Shown here one piece after another: positions 45,948 through 56,120 of a stretch of 64,000 bases of DNA. Position numbers and translations under genes: made by a program. This DNA comes from an uncultured Flavobacteriaceae bacterium (lineage in GTDB: Bacteria; Bacteroidota; Bacteroidia; Flavobacteriales; Flavobacteriaceae), in assembly GCA_943787365.1 (NCBI GenBank), contig CALSMD010000003.1, positions 1 through 64,000 of the forward strand, read 5' to 3'. The number at the start of each line of letters is the position of its first letter. The stretch's first letter is position 1. Under the pieces are notes generated by a model. It ran no database searches, was not told where the DNA came from, and was given only the letters and a program-made list of their open reading frames with translations.

Positions 45948-48900
45948 TTTCAGTATCTACTTCAATAGATGCATTTGTTTTAGCGGCTTCTGTTTTGATG
46001 CGGTCCAATTCTACTTGGGCTTCGGCAGCAACCTCTTTAAATTCTGCGAAATTTTGAATCACATTTTCTAAGATATAGGTGGCTTGAAAAACATCGTCAA
46101 GTGCCTTGAAATTCTTCGCCATAATAATCAGCCCTTTGGAAGCAAAATATTTATAACTAGAGAAATTTTTAATCAATACTTGAACGCTCTCATTGGAGGT
46201 TTCATGATTTCCATCAACATACTTAAAATAGGCTTCAAAATACTGTGCTTCTGCCCCCATCTCCCCCGTGGCAATGGTTTTTACCTGCGCATAGGCTGAA
46301 CGTGCTTTGGTTTCATCATCGGTTTTCATAGCAGCCCGCGCAATGATGATGTAGGCATCACTTTTTATATAGGCATCTGTTTTAGAATTATCCAGAATGA
46401 GTTCTGCATAACGAATCGCAGCATCGTAATCTTCTAATTGAAAATAGGTTTTCATTAAATTAGACTGCGCATAAAGCCTATTTTGAGGATTGTTGGCTTC
46501 CAATTCTAATCGCGATAATAAAGATAATGCGGTGTCGTATGTGTTGAATGCTAATACGATTTCAGATGATTTTAACAAAGAGGCTTCTGTAAATTCATTC
46601 GTGGATTGTTCACAAACAAAGGTATAATGTGGTAGTGCATTCTCAGACAAATCACTCTTATAATACAATTCAGCGAGATAAAAATGAGCTTTTATGAGTT
46701 GCTTTCCTGTTGGGAAACCCGCAATATATCCGTTAAACAAATCAATTGCTTTTGAGGAGTTATTATCTAAGTATTGTTTTTCGGCAGCTTCGTAAGTGGC
46801 ATCGTCCAATTCGCTATCCGTGACCCCAACATATTCCAAGGTTTGAACCCATGCGGCATAAGCATCCACTTGACCTAAATCAATATAAATAGAACGAGAA
46901 GAACTGATGGCCTGAAACGCTTCAGGTGTGGATGGATAATTGACGGCTACCTTATTTAAGTTTTGAAGGGCTGCTTGTGTATCCCCTCTGTTGTACAACA
47001 TCAACCCTTTTCGTAACAAGGCCTTGGACACCAATGCACTCGACGAAAAATCACTGATTAATTGACTGTAATACGGCAGTGCTTTCTCTGGAGTTCCTTG
47101 ATTGACATAAGTGTTTGCCAATTCAAACAGGGCTTGATCTTTTAAGTTCGATTTTTTAAATTTCATCACTTTATTTAGACCTGTGATTTTATCTGATATC
47201 TGACCTAGATACCCATGACTGACGGCTGTTTGGAAGGTGGCATAATCCAATTCAATTTTACCAAGTTTTAACGCTTCTTGATACGCATCAATCGCAGGAC
47301 TGTATTGGGTGGTTACAAAATAAGAATCGCCCAATCTCAAAAATGAGTCACTTAATAAAACTAAGTTTTTAGGTTGTGTTGAAATAAAAGACTGATAGGC
47401 TTTGATGGCTAGCGCATACTTTTTTTGTTTAAAATAGGTATAAGCTAGATTGTATTCTAAATTTTTAAACTCATCAAGTTGGGCACTTTCAGTATTATTT
47501 TTAAAGTCTAGAAATCCGTCCAGTGCTTCCTTAAAATTTGACAATTGATAATCTGTTTCGGCTTTCCAATAGGTGGCTCTTGCTTTAAACACTGGATTTA
47601 CAGAAGATGACAACGAACGGCTCAACAGTTCCTTAGCATCTAAATACGTGGCATTGTTATACAATTCCAAAGCTCTAAAAAAAGCGACTTTTTGGTAGGC
47701 TTCTTTATGAGCTGCACGCGACTTGTTTTCTAATAACCCAAGGGCTTCCTTGAAATTATTAGAACTAATATAAGAATCAATCAACAAAGTTTCAACCTCA
47801 ATTTTAAAAGCTGATTTAGGATACAGCTTCAAAAATTCGGTAAGAACTTCAGGGGTGGACTGATACGGGTTGCCTATATCATAACTAAGTTTGGCGTAAT
47901 TCAACCATGCATCTTCTTGGATATTAGAATTGAAATCCATTTCGGAGGCATTCCGAAACGCATTCAGAGCTTCTTGTTTTTTGTTAAGATTGACATAACT
48001 TTCCGCTAAATGGTAATACGCATTTTGTGCAATCGCATTGGAGCCTTCTATGATTTTATTAAATTCATTAATCGCATTTTGATAGTCGTTTTGTTTATAA
48101 AACGCATACCCCAATTGGTAATAATCGGTATGATTCCAACGGCCTTTTTTTCCTTTATAAGCTTTTAAAAAAGGAATCGCTTCAGAATATTTTTGAAGAT
48201 TGAAATAACTTTCTCCAATAATTTTAGAAAGTTCAGACACCTCTTTGGAAGAACCTTTTTCTAACTGTGCCGTCGCCAACTCAATGGCCTTTGTGAATTT
48301 CCCAATTTAAAATTCAAGTCTGCTTGGTAGTAGGATAAATTATTTTTGTAGGCTTCGGTCTGTTCTACTTGCTTAAAATATTCGGTCGCTTGATCGTAAT
48401 CATCGCCTTCATACGCCATAAAACCAATGTAATATTTGGCTTGTGAGCCATAGGTTTCAGACATTTCAACTTTCTTTAAATAGGTTTTAGCAGCTTTATA
48501 TTTTTTGGTGGCATACAAACTGTATCCATATTTAAAATAGAACGACTCCATATTTGATTTTGAGATGGAAGCGCGGTCCACTTTTTCAAACCATTTACGG
48601 GCATAAGAGTATTTGGCATTTTCAAAATAATAATTAGCCACTTCAAAAAAGGCAGAATTGCGTTTGGTACTGGAAGGGTAATGCTTCACAAAAGATTCTA
48701 CGAGTAATTCAGCGTTTGGCTGATTCAATCGCACGGCACAATTGGCATTGTAATAGGCGGCATTCGATTTTAAAAAAGCATCCGAAGCATTTGATTCTAC
48801 AGACTTTAAAAAGCAGTTGAGCCGATTGGTATTGTTGGGTGTTATAGAGTGCTAATGCGGATTGAAAATCGACAGCTTCATTGGTATATACCGCTGTTTG

Positions 48901-48966
48901 TTGTGCAAATCCAACACAAAAAAAACACAAAAAAACAAGTTGAACTAAATATTTAATGGAGGTCAT
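45937..48966 (-). CDS. Large tetratricopeptide-repeat protein, two frame breaks
   Basis: About 1009 residues once joined. Start ATG at 48964-48966 (MTSIKYLVQLVFLCFFCVGF) with a signal peptide; an earlier TTG at 48993 lies in the -7 promoter element. Many TPR units: ALALYNTQQYQSAQLLFK, YQLGYAFYKQNDYQNAINEF, LEYNLAYTYFKQKKYALAIK, LANTYVNQGTPEKALPYY, HFYLAELYYKSDLSENALPH. Break 1 (+1) near 48803-48806 (TTTAAAGTCTG) and break 2 (-1) at the AAA run near 48298-48301 cancel, so the total is a multiple of three. Periplasmic scaffold for the following barrel protein is inference. Confidence 0.85.
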
Positions 48967-48990
48967 ATATGGAAGGCATTTTATTACATT

Positions 48991-48998
48991 CAAAGATA
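48991..48998 (-). promoter_or_regulatory. -7 element for the TPR/barrel operon
   Basis: Minus strand TATCTTTG, 24 bp ahead of the ATG at 48966; excludes the TTG start at 48993. Confidence 0.55.
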
Positions 48999-49146
48999 AA
49001 ATATATCAAGTGGATAACGGAAAAAAAATGGCTAAATTATAAGTTCCTTAAAATATAAATAAAAGATGAACGTTTTATGCAAGTGATGTTTGATAATTGT
49101 GTCAAATAGTAATACTTTTATAAAAATTAATTTTTAGGTTAAATAC

Positions 49147-49830
49147 ATGTCAAATTCGGTATTAAAATTAGAAAACGTTTCCATTTTTCAAAATGACAAC
49201 TTGATCTTAAGTGAGGTCAATGTGGATGTCAAAGAGGGCGATTTTGTGTATTTAATTGGAAAAACAGGTTCTGGAAAGAGTAGTTTTTTAAAAACACTTT
49301 ATGGAGATTTAAAATTAACTAACGGTACTGGATCTATTGTTGAATTTGATTTGAAAACTCTGAAAGAAAAAGACATTCCTTTTTTAAGACGAAAATTAGG
49401 GGTGGTATTTCAGGATTTTAAACTTCTAAACGAACTCACTATTAATGGAAATCTGGAATTTGTTTTAAAAGCAACAGGTTGGAAAGACAAAGCATTAATA
49501 AGCGCCAAGATTGAAGCGGTTCTGACAAAGGTTAATATGCAGACAAAAGGCACTAAATTTCCGTATGAACTTTCGGGTGGAGAACAACAACGGGTGGCGA
49601 TTGCCAGAGCTCTGTTGAACGATCCAAAGTTAATTTTAGCCGATGAACCTACGGGAAATCTCGATCCACAAACCAGTGTGGAGGTGATGGAAGTCCTTTT
49701 AGAGCTCAATAAAAAAGGACATACTATTTTTATGGCGACCCATGATTATGCTTTGATTTTGAAATACCCAAGTAAAACACTCAAATGTGAAGACACCAAA
49801 GTCTTTGAAGTTGTACAACGTAAAAACTAA
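49147..49830 (+). CDS. ftsE: Cell division ATP-binding protein FtsE
   Basis: 227 residues. ABC ATPase partner of FtsX in division and hydrolase control. Walker A GKTGSGKSS (38-46), signature LSGGEQQR (142-149), Walker B LILADEPTGNLDP (162-174). The size and the short FtsE-like end (THDYALILKYPSKTLKCEDT) fit FtsE better than a generic exporter. Directly followed by glycosyltransferase genes (2 bp). Confidence 0.88.
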   Translation: MSNSVLKLENVSIFQNDNLILSEVNVDVKEGDFVYLIGKTGSGKSSFLKTLYGDLKLTNGTGSIVEFDLKTLKEKDIPFLRRKLGVVFQDFKLLNELTINGNLEFVLKATGWKDKALISAKIEAVLTKVNMQTKGTKFPYELSGGEQQRVAIARALLNDPKLILADEPTGNLDPQTSVEVMEVLLELNKKGHTIFMATHDYALILKYPSKTLKCEDTKVFEVVQRKN

Positions 49831-49832
49831 GA

Positions 49833-50729
49833 ATGCTTTCTATACTTATTCCAACATATAATTATAATATTGAAGCTTTGGTGGCCGAACTCCACGCCCA
49901 ATCAACAGCTTGTAATATCGATTTTGAGATTCTCTGTTATGATGATGGCTCCACAAACCTTGAGACTCATCGCTGTTAATAAGTCCATAGATGAATTGAA
50001 AAATACGACCTATAAGGTTTTAGATACAAATATTGGGAGAAGTGCGATTCGAAACCTATTGGCAAAAGATGCGAACTACGATTTATTATTGTTTTTAGAT
50101 GCCGATGTGATTCCTGTGAAAGATGATTTTATTTCGAAGTATCTAAATTCAATTTCAGATGCTACAAAAATAATTTATGGAGGTATTCGATACCAAGAAG
50201 AAAGTCCTAAAAAAAGTCATTTACTGCGTTGGGTATATGGAAAAAAAGAGAGGCACTATCTGTAGTAAAAAGAAATGAAAACGTTTATTTAAGTTTTTTA
50301 ACACTGAATTTTATAATACGAAAAACGGTATTCAACTCCGTATCTTTTAATGAAGACATTCCTAATTTGAGAAATGAAGACACCTTGTTTTCCTACAATT
50401 TAAAACAAGAAAAAATAGCTATTGGACATATAGAAAATCCAGTTTATCACTTAGGTTTAGAAGACAGTAAAACTTTTTTAAAAAAAGCTATTGAATCCCA
50501 AGATGTAATGAACCTATTTCTAGAACAAGAATTAATCGACATTAAATATACTCAGATTACTAAAACAATTTATAGACTTAAAAAAATCAAACTCGATCGA
50601 TTATTTTCAATGAGTCATCCCTTTACTAGAAAAATATTTAAGGCAAATCTCTTATCCAAAAAACCATCGTTGTTCATTTTTGATTTATACAAACTAAGCT
50701 ACCTTTGTTATATAAGTAAAAACGAATAA
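49833..50729 (+). CDS. Glycosyltransferase family 2 protein, two frame breaks
   Basis: Begins MLSILIPTYNYNIEALVAEL with the GT2 signature and EILCYDDGST, then after a +1 break near 49971-49975 continues VNKSIDELKNTTYKVLDTNI, GRSAIRNLLAKD and LLFLDADVIPVKDDF (DxD). A -1 break at the A-run near 50241-50247 restores KKREALSVVKRNENVYLSF, LRNEDTLFSYNLKQEK and the end. The two breaks cancel; about 298 residues. GT-A fold transferring a sugar from a nucleotide donor, probably for surface polysaccharide. The stop overlaps the next ATG (TAATG). Confidence 0.85.
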
Positions 50730-51673
50730 TGGCATCCATATCCGTAATCATTCCGTTATTTAATAAAGAGCACTTTATTAAGAAAACTCTTTTGAGCGTC
50801 TTAAATCAGACGTTTTCGGATTTTGAAATCATCTTAGTTAATGATGGCTCTACGGATGGCAGTCTTGACATCGTAAATTCTTTTGATGACGAGCGCATCA
50901 AACTTTACACGACTGAAAATAAAGGCGTTTCTCATGCAAGAAATTATGGTGTTTCTAAATCAACTTCAGATTTAATCGCATTTTTAGATGCCGATGATTT
51001 GTGGGAATCCAACCATTTAGAAAACTTATACAGCTTATACACGAGCTTCCCTAATTGTGGGTTGTATGCCACCGCCTATTACAAACGATTTTTTAATGGC
51101 AAAAAGATGAATGCTCATTTTAATGGGGTCTCCACGGATCATTTTGGAGTGATCGACGATTATTTCTTAGCTTCCACCATGGATAGTATTGCGTGGACTT
51201 CTGCGGTTTTAATACCCAAAAAAACGTTAGGTGAAATTGGAGGGTTTGATGAAGACATGCGTTCAGGTCAAGATACCGATTTATGGGTTCGTATTGCACT
51301 CAAAGAACCGGTTGCATTCTCTGCTGTTGCCAGCTGCACATAAAATTATTTTAGATCCTCAATACCATTTGTCGTACTCGTCCAATCGATGGATCGCATG
51401 AAACTATTTGAGAATTTTAAAGATGAGGATCCTTCCAATACTTCCTTCAAAAAATACATGGATTTGAATCGATTCTCTGTAGCTATTGAAAGAAAAGCTG
51501 CAGGTGATTTTAATAGTTATACGCGGTTAAAAAATGAGATTGATCCTTTGAACTTGAATTTTAGTCAACGCATTTTATTAAACACACCTTCCTTTATAGT
51601 TGGTATTCTTAAACAGTTTCAAAACGCTTTATTACACTGTAACATCTATCTGTCTCCGTTTAAAAAATGGTGA
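50729..51673 (+). CDS. Glycosyltransferase family 2 protein, two frame breaks
   Basis: Begins SISVIIPLFNKEHFIKKTLL with EIILVNDGSTDGS and IAFLDADDLW (DxD): GT2 GT-A fold. A +1 break near 51322-51326 (GCTGTTGCC) leads to LPAAHKIILDPQYHLSYSSN; a -1 break at the GG of CGATGGATC (51388-51392) returns to the frame DRMKLFENFKDEDPSNTSFK. The breaks cancel, giving about 314 residues. Likely acts with the preceding enzyme in LPS or O-antigen assembly. Confidence 0.85.
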
Positions 51674-51683
51674 TTTAAAGTGT

Positions 51684-52793
51684 TTATCTAAGAGAGTTTT
51701 CGATAATTCGCTCCCAATCGTTAGAAATGTTTTCCATAGAAAATTTCTCAACGCTCTTTTTGGCGTTCTTCTTACAGTGGCTATAGAGTTCATCATCAGT
51801 TACAAAACGATTCATAGCATCCGCAAGTAAATCAGGATTATGATTGTCAACTAAGAGTCCATTATGTGTGTCTAAAATAATCTCAGAGGGACCAGATTCA
51901 CAGTTTACAGAAATGACTGGAGTCCCCAAAGACAGGCTTTCAACAAGCATGGTGGGAAATCCTTCGTAATAACTCGTGAGCACAGTACACATGGCTTTAC
52001 TAACAATTGGATACGGGTTTTTGGTGTATGACAAAAATACTATATGTTCAGACAAGCTCGTGGCTTGGACTTTTTTCTCTAATTTTATTTTGTCATTTCC
52101 ATCTCCAAGAATGACCAATTTTATATTGTGATCTATTAATTCAGACCGTTTGAAACTCTCAATGAGCAATGACAAATTCTTTACTTCATCTTCAATTCTA
52201 CCAAAAAATATGATGAATTTATCTGGAAGCAATAACGATTCGGATAGAACAGTCATCTGAGGTTCATCAACAGCATTATGTATAACTTTTACATTTTCAA
52301 AATGATACTTTTTTGTGAGTTTAGTTTTTATAGCCTTTGAGACCGTTACAAATTTGAATACATTACTGTATAGGTACTTTGCAATAAATTTATTATCAGG
52401 AATGTAATTTTTCAGGAACGCACTGTGGACTATAAAAATTACTTTTTCATTGACATAGAGTACTTTGTTTATTAAGAATTGTTTGAGAATACTCGGTCGT
52501 GATCTGCTATCAATAATAAAATCAAAGTTATGTGATCTTAGATAATTTAAAAAAACGGTGAACCTTTTTAGTGTTCCAAAAAAAGAAGCATCCTTATCTT
52601 TTAAGGCTCCTAAATTTAACAACGTTCCTTTATAGTCATAATCTATACGATTAAGAATACTGATGACATGAACCTCATACCCTAAGTTGTCTAATAAAAT
52701 TGACAATACTGCAGACGATTTTTCGGCGCCCCCCTTCCCTAAAGAAGACGTGACAATGCATATCTTTTTTTTTGCAATGTTTGGATAACTCAA
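51684..52793 (-). CDS. Glycosyltransferase family 4 protein
   Basis: 369 residues from a TTG start (LSYPNIAKKKICIVTSSLGK); the only nearby ATG is out of frame. N-terminal GGAEKSS motif (17-23), GT-B fold, C-terminal donor domain with FFGRIEDEVKNLSLLIESF and the ExxxxxxE pattern (EGFPTMLVESLSLGTPVIS). Transfers a sugar to a glycolipid or polysaccharide. Converges on the GT2 pair and lies downstream of the phosphoethanolamine transferase. Confidence 0.88.
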   Translation of the reverse strand: MSYPNIAKKKICIVTSSLGKGGAEKSSAVLSILLDNLGYEVHVISILNRIDYDYKGTLLNLGALKDKDASFFGTLKRFTVFLNYLRSHNFDFIIDSRSRPSILKQFLINKVLYVNEKVIFIVHSAFLKNYIPDNKFIAKYLYSNVFKFVTVSKAIKTKLTKKYHFENVKVIHNAVDEPQMTVLSESLLLPDKFIIFFGRIEDEVKNLSLLIESFKRSELIDHNIKLVILGDGNDKIKLEKKVQATSLSEHIVFLSYTKNPYPIVSKAMCTVLTSYYEGFPTMLVESLSLGTPVISVNCESGPSEIILDTHNGLLVDNHNPDLLADAMNRFVTDDELYSHCKKNAKKSVEKFSMENISNDWERIIENSLR

Positions 52794-52844
52794 AATTTAA
52801 ATGAGATTTTACTGAGATTCATAATATAATAGTTGTTTTCAAAT

Positions 52845-54476
52845 TTAATCTAAATTAAAATATGCGTCATATTCTGAGGACTCTAAAATGATTCTTTTAC
52901 GGCTTTTGAAGGAATCGTTAAAAATACTTCGTTCGGGCTCAACTTCTTGAGCTGAAATATCTAACAGATCGGCAAGCCCATGAAACAAATCATCAAGCAT
53001 ATAAGGTCTATTCACGTCAATTGTAAGTTGTTTTTGGTTCTTATAAGCATCAGATTGCCATAATAAAAAAGGAACATCAAACATGTCTTTTGTACCTACA
53101 TCCTCATTGTGACCTGCCATATTGTGATCTTTAAATAATTCTTCCCCATGATCCGACATATATAACACAAAACTTTTGGTGTTTAAAGCTTTAATTTTTT
53201 GAATAATTTCGGAAACTACAAAGTCAGTATACAGCACTGCATTGTCATAGTCATTAATTATTTTAAAATTTTCTTCTGATTTAAAATTACTTAAGGGGGT
53301 GTCTTTAAATTTATTGAAAGTGTCGGGATACCTGTTTGCATAGCTAACATGTGTTCCCATAAGATGAATTACGATGAATTTTTTGGAAGATGAATCGTCC
53401 GACAGAATGGTTTCTAATTCAGGTAAAAGCTCGGCATCTTTTACTTTATTATGGACACCAAATGTGGTGGTGAGAAATTTACTTTTTTCGGAGGATAATG
53501 CAATTTTGGTAACTAAACTTTCATAGATTCCGATGGGTCTCTGATTGGACAACCAAACAGTTTCAAAGTTCGCCTTATTTGCAAGCTGAATAATAGAGCC
53601 ATCCCCAATTTTATCTGGATATTCATAATTCCCAAGCGTAAGTATTTTAGTGATGGAAGCAATCGAATGGGCATGTGGACTGATGACATCATTGTAAATA
53701 GACAGCTCCTCTTTTAAAGAATTTAACTTGGGAGTTGTAGGTCTTGGGTAATCATACAAGCTAAAGTGGGAACGGGTTGTCGATTCTCCTAAGATCATAA
53801 CGTACACCTCTTTTTCTTGGTTGTCTGGTCGAAAGACATTAGTGAAATCTCCTGTTTTATTTGTTTTATAGGCTCCAAGTTTATTGGATTCTACTGTGTA
53901 CTCTGTCGAAGACTTTAGTATCAAGTAAGCAAGGTTGTAAACGATCACTCCAGAAAATTTAAGGAATGCTAATATAACCAACATATAAATTGACACCTTA
54001 ACCCTCGTCCGTGTTGTTGTTTTCTTAAAAGGACTGAGGAGGGTTTTAAACCTTATAAGCGATGTTGCAATCACAACCAGCATAAAAACGGAAAAAATGA
54101 TGACTTTATGATCGACATAAAAATTAAGGAATTCAGCTGCTTCTGAACTGTTTGAATCTAAAACCACAAATAGTGAAGATGCACTTAAATAGGCTTCAAA
54201 AAAGTAGTAGTAAACCGTTTCAAAATAAATTGCAAAACAAAATAGAAGAAACGTGAGTGATATATATCCTAGCTGGATTTTACGATTCACAATAAAATAA
54301 ACGGGGCTTACTAAGAGTATCGAAAATAAACTATTTTCTAGAAAATTATAAGCTGTTGAAACTTCAAATTCTTTATAAATAAGCTCAAAAACCACGGCAA
54401 TAAAAACAGGTATCAAAAACTGATAAAAAATTCTTTTTGCAATTTTAAAATTAGTCATTTCTGTTTGTTTAAACAT
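52845..54476 (-). CDS. Phosphoethanolamine transferase (sulfatase family)
   Basis: About 543 residues from the ATG at 54474-54476. Five N-terminal membrane helices, then a periplasmic sulfatase-fold domain: MILGESTTRSHFSLYDYPRP (nucleophile Ser/Thr in GEST), VIHLMGTHVSYANRYP, and SDHGEELFKDHNMAGHNEDV for zinc. The form is closest to CptA/EptC-type enzymes that decorate LPS core or lipid A with phosphoethanolamine. The start region is duplicated: an 18-bp unit repeats TAAACAAACAGAAATG, giving two equal in-frame ATGs (54476 and 54458); an earlier TTG at 54509 overlaps the flippase. Confidence 0.87.
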   Translation of the reverse strand: MFKQTEMTNFKIAKRIFYQFLIPVFIAVVFELIYKEFEVSTAYNFLENSLFSILLVSPVYFIVNRKIQLGYISLTFLLFCFAIYFETVYYYFFEAYLSASSLFVVLDSNSSEAAEFLNFYVDHKVIIFSVFMLVVIATSLIRFKTLLSPFKKTTTRTRVKVSIYMLVILAFLKFSGVIVYNLAYLILKSSTEYTVESNKLGAYKTNKTGDFTNVFRPDNQEKEVYVMILGESTTRSHFSLYDYPRPTTPKLNSLKEELSIYNDVISPHAHSIASITKILTLGNYEYPDKIGDGSIIQLANKANFETVWLSNQRPIGIYESLVTKIALSSEKSKFLTTTFGVHNKVKDAELLPELETILSDDSSSKKFIVIHLMGTHVSYANRYPDTFNKFKDTPLSNFKSEENFKIINDYDNAVLYTDFVVSEIIQKIKALNTKSFVLYMSDHGEELFKDHNMAGHNEDVGTKDMFDVPFLLWQSDAYKNQKQLTIDVNRPYMLDDLFHGLADLLDISAQEVEPERSIFNDSFKSRKRIILESSEYDAYFNLD

Positions 54477-54486
54477 TTCTGTTTGT

Positions 54487-55776
54487 TTATATATCCCTGT
54501 TTTTCCCAAAAAAGGTATTTCTTAAAACAAAAAATACAATTCCTAAATATATTAAATTACTAACAAATAGAGCCATTACAACCCCTTCGGTACCAAAGGA
54601 ACTTAAATAGTATCTGCCAAAAACATAATACATAGCCAATCCAATCAGTTGTGTGGACACAAAATATTTGATTTGTTTTTTAGCTAAAAACTGGTAGGAT
54701 AATACATTCGCAATAAAGCGAACAAAATCCCCTGCCAATTGCCATTTAAATAAAATAGCCATTCCCATAAAAGCGTCTGTAAAAATAACTTCGATTAATA
54801 CATTTCTTAAGACATACACTAAAACCATCCCTATAAAAACAAGTGGTACTAATGATGTATAAATTTTTTTTATTTCTATTCTAAACTCAAATGAGGTATT
54901 AATAGTTGCGTACTTGGGTAAAATATAAAGAGAGAAAATTGCAATTAAAAATTGCATGTAAATTTTAGAAATAGAATTCATTGCCGTCCATGAACCCGCT
55001 TCAGCTTCACTGATTTTTTCTAAAATGAGTGTCCTTAAATCAATTTCAACATAATTTGAGAGTACGGTTGCTACAAAAGACATGACCGTAAACCCTAAAA
55101 GCTGTTTTAGAAAAGGGATTTTAAAGGAGATTGAATTGAAATCAACATAGTCTTTTAAAACCTTTCCAAAAATGATGATTAAAACTGTAAACTGAATAAT
55201 AGGCGTCAATGCAATGGCCACTAACACCCCTTTTAGGGAGTAAAAATAAAGACTAACGAGCAACAAAACAGCTGCAAGAAAATGAGAGATAAACTCAATT
55301 TTAGTGTGTTTCTTATAGTCTGAAATTCCATTTATAACCCCACTGAAAATTCGATTCATCGAAATAAAAGGAACCGCAACAGCCATCACTTTAAAAACAA
55401 CGGCATACGTATCTGATAAAAATAATTTATGAGAGAAATAAGAGGCTCCAAAAAACAGTATAAAAAATAACACGACACTTGCCGTGAAACTAAAAACATA
55501 TAAGGTTGAAAATAATTTGAGTAAGTTTTTTTGATCGGACTTATACTCTGAAACATACTTCACAACGCCGTTAAAGGTTCCCAGAGACGTGAGACTCATG
55601 AGTATCGAGGAGATGTTGCGCAACTGCCCTACTTTGGCAATCCCCGCTTGTCCTGTGTACTCCGCCAACAATTTCTGAACGACTAACGACATCAAAAGTC
55701 GCGCCCCCACAACCAATGAATTGAGTGAAGTGATCTTTAGAATTAAATTATTACGTATGAATTTAGGTAACTTCAA
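54487..55776 (-). CDS. O-antigen/lipid III flippase (WzxE-like)
   Basis: 429 residues from a TTG start (LKLPKFIRNNLILKITSLN). About 12 membrane helices of the MATE/MOP superfamily, no cytosolic enzyme domain. The start LNSLVVGARLLMSLVVQKLLAEYTGQAG and SLGTFNGVVKYVSEYK are typical of WzxE-like translocases that flip undecaprenyl-linked oligosaccharides. It heads the leftward group with the phosphoethanolamine transferase and GT4. Confidence 0.87.
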   Translation of the reverse strand: MKLPKFIRNNLILKITSLNSLVVGARLLMSLVVQKLLAEYTGQAGIAKVGQLRNISSILMSLTSLGTFNGVVKYVSEYKSDQKNLLKLFSTLYVFSFTASVVLFFILFFGASYFSHKLFLSDTYAVVFKVMAVAVPFISMNRIFSGVINGISDYKKHTKIEFISHFLAAVLLLVSLYFYSLKGVLVAIALTPIIQFTVLIIIFGKVLKDYVDFNSISFKIPFLKQLLGFTVMSFVATVLSNYVEIDLRTLILEKISEAEAGSWTAMNSISKIYMQFLIAIFSLYILPKYATINTSFEFRIEIKKIYTSLVPLVFIGMVLVYVLRNVLIEVIFTDAFMGMAILFKWQLAGDFVRFIANVLSYQFLAKKQIKYFVSTQLIGLAMYYVFGRYYLSSFGTEGVVMALFVSNLIYLGIVFFVLRNTFFGKNRDI

Positions 55777-55889
55777 ATTGGCTCATTAGAACTATTAATA
55801 TAACACACGATAACTAACATTGAATATTAGTGCAGCACATTAGGCCCACTAAATTCTTATATGACAAGTTAGTTAATCGTGTGAAAATA

Positions 55890-56120
55890 CTAATTTTTCT
55901 TCAAAAACAGGTAATATATATTAATTCCCATGATAGATGCATTGGAAATAATAATCGGCCAAGAGGTTGCTAACATAAAACCATAGGCAACAAACAACGC
56001 GCAGGCGACCGTGTTTAGCTTCCGTAAGCGTCTGATATCTTTCATCAAAAAAGAAATCAATAACAACAGCATTGCTAAATAACCTACGAATTCAGTCGCG
56101 TGAGTTTCTAAAAAATTCAT
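55890..56120 (-). CDS. Small membrane protein (YgjV/SemiSWEET-like)
   Basis: 76 residues, three hydrophobic helices (about 9-26, 36-52 and 54-72). The pattern VGYLAMLLLLISFLMKDIRR with LRKLNTVACALFVAYGFML resembles YgjV-type and SemiSWEET half-transporters that dimerise. Substrate unknown. The ATG overlaps the typA stop by one base (TAATG), so it is cotranscribed with typA. Confidence 0.72.
   Translation of the reverse strand: MNFLETHATEFVGYLAMLLLLISFLMKDIRRLRKLNTVACALFVAYGFMLATSWPIIISNASIMGINIYYLFLKKN

Noticed and set aside
53461-53900. Phosphoethanolamine transferase as an acquired mcr-type resistance gene
   Set aside because: Sequence pattern GEST is closer to CptA/EptC than to MCR (GETA), and it lies inside a native-looking LPS gene group.
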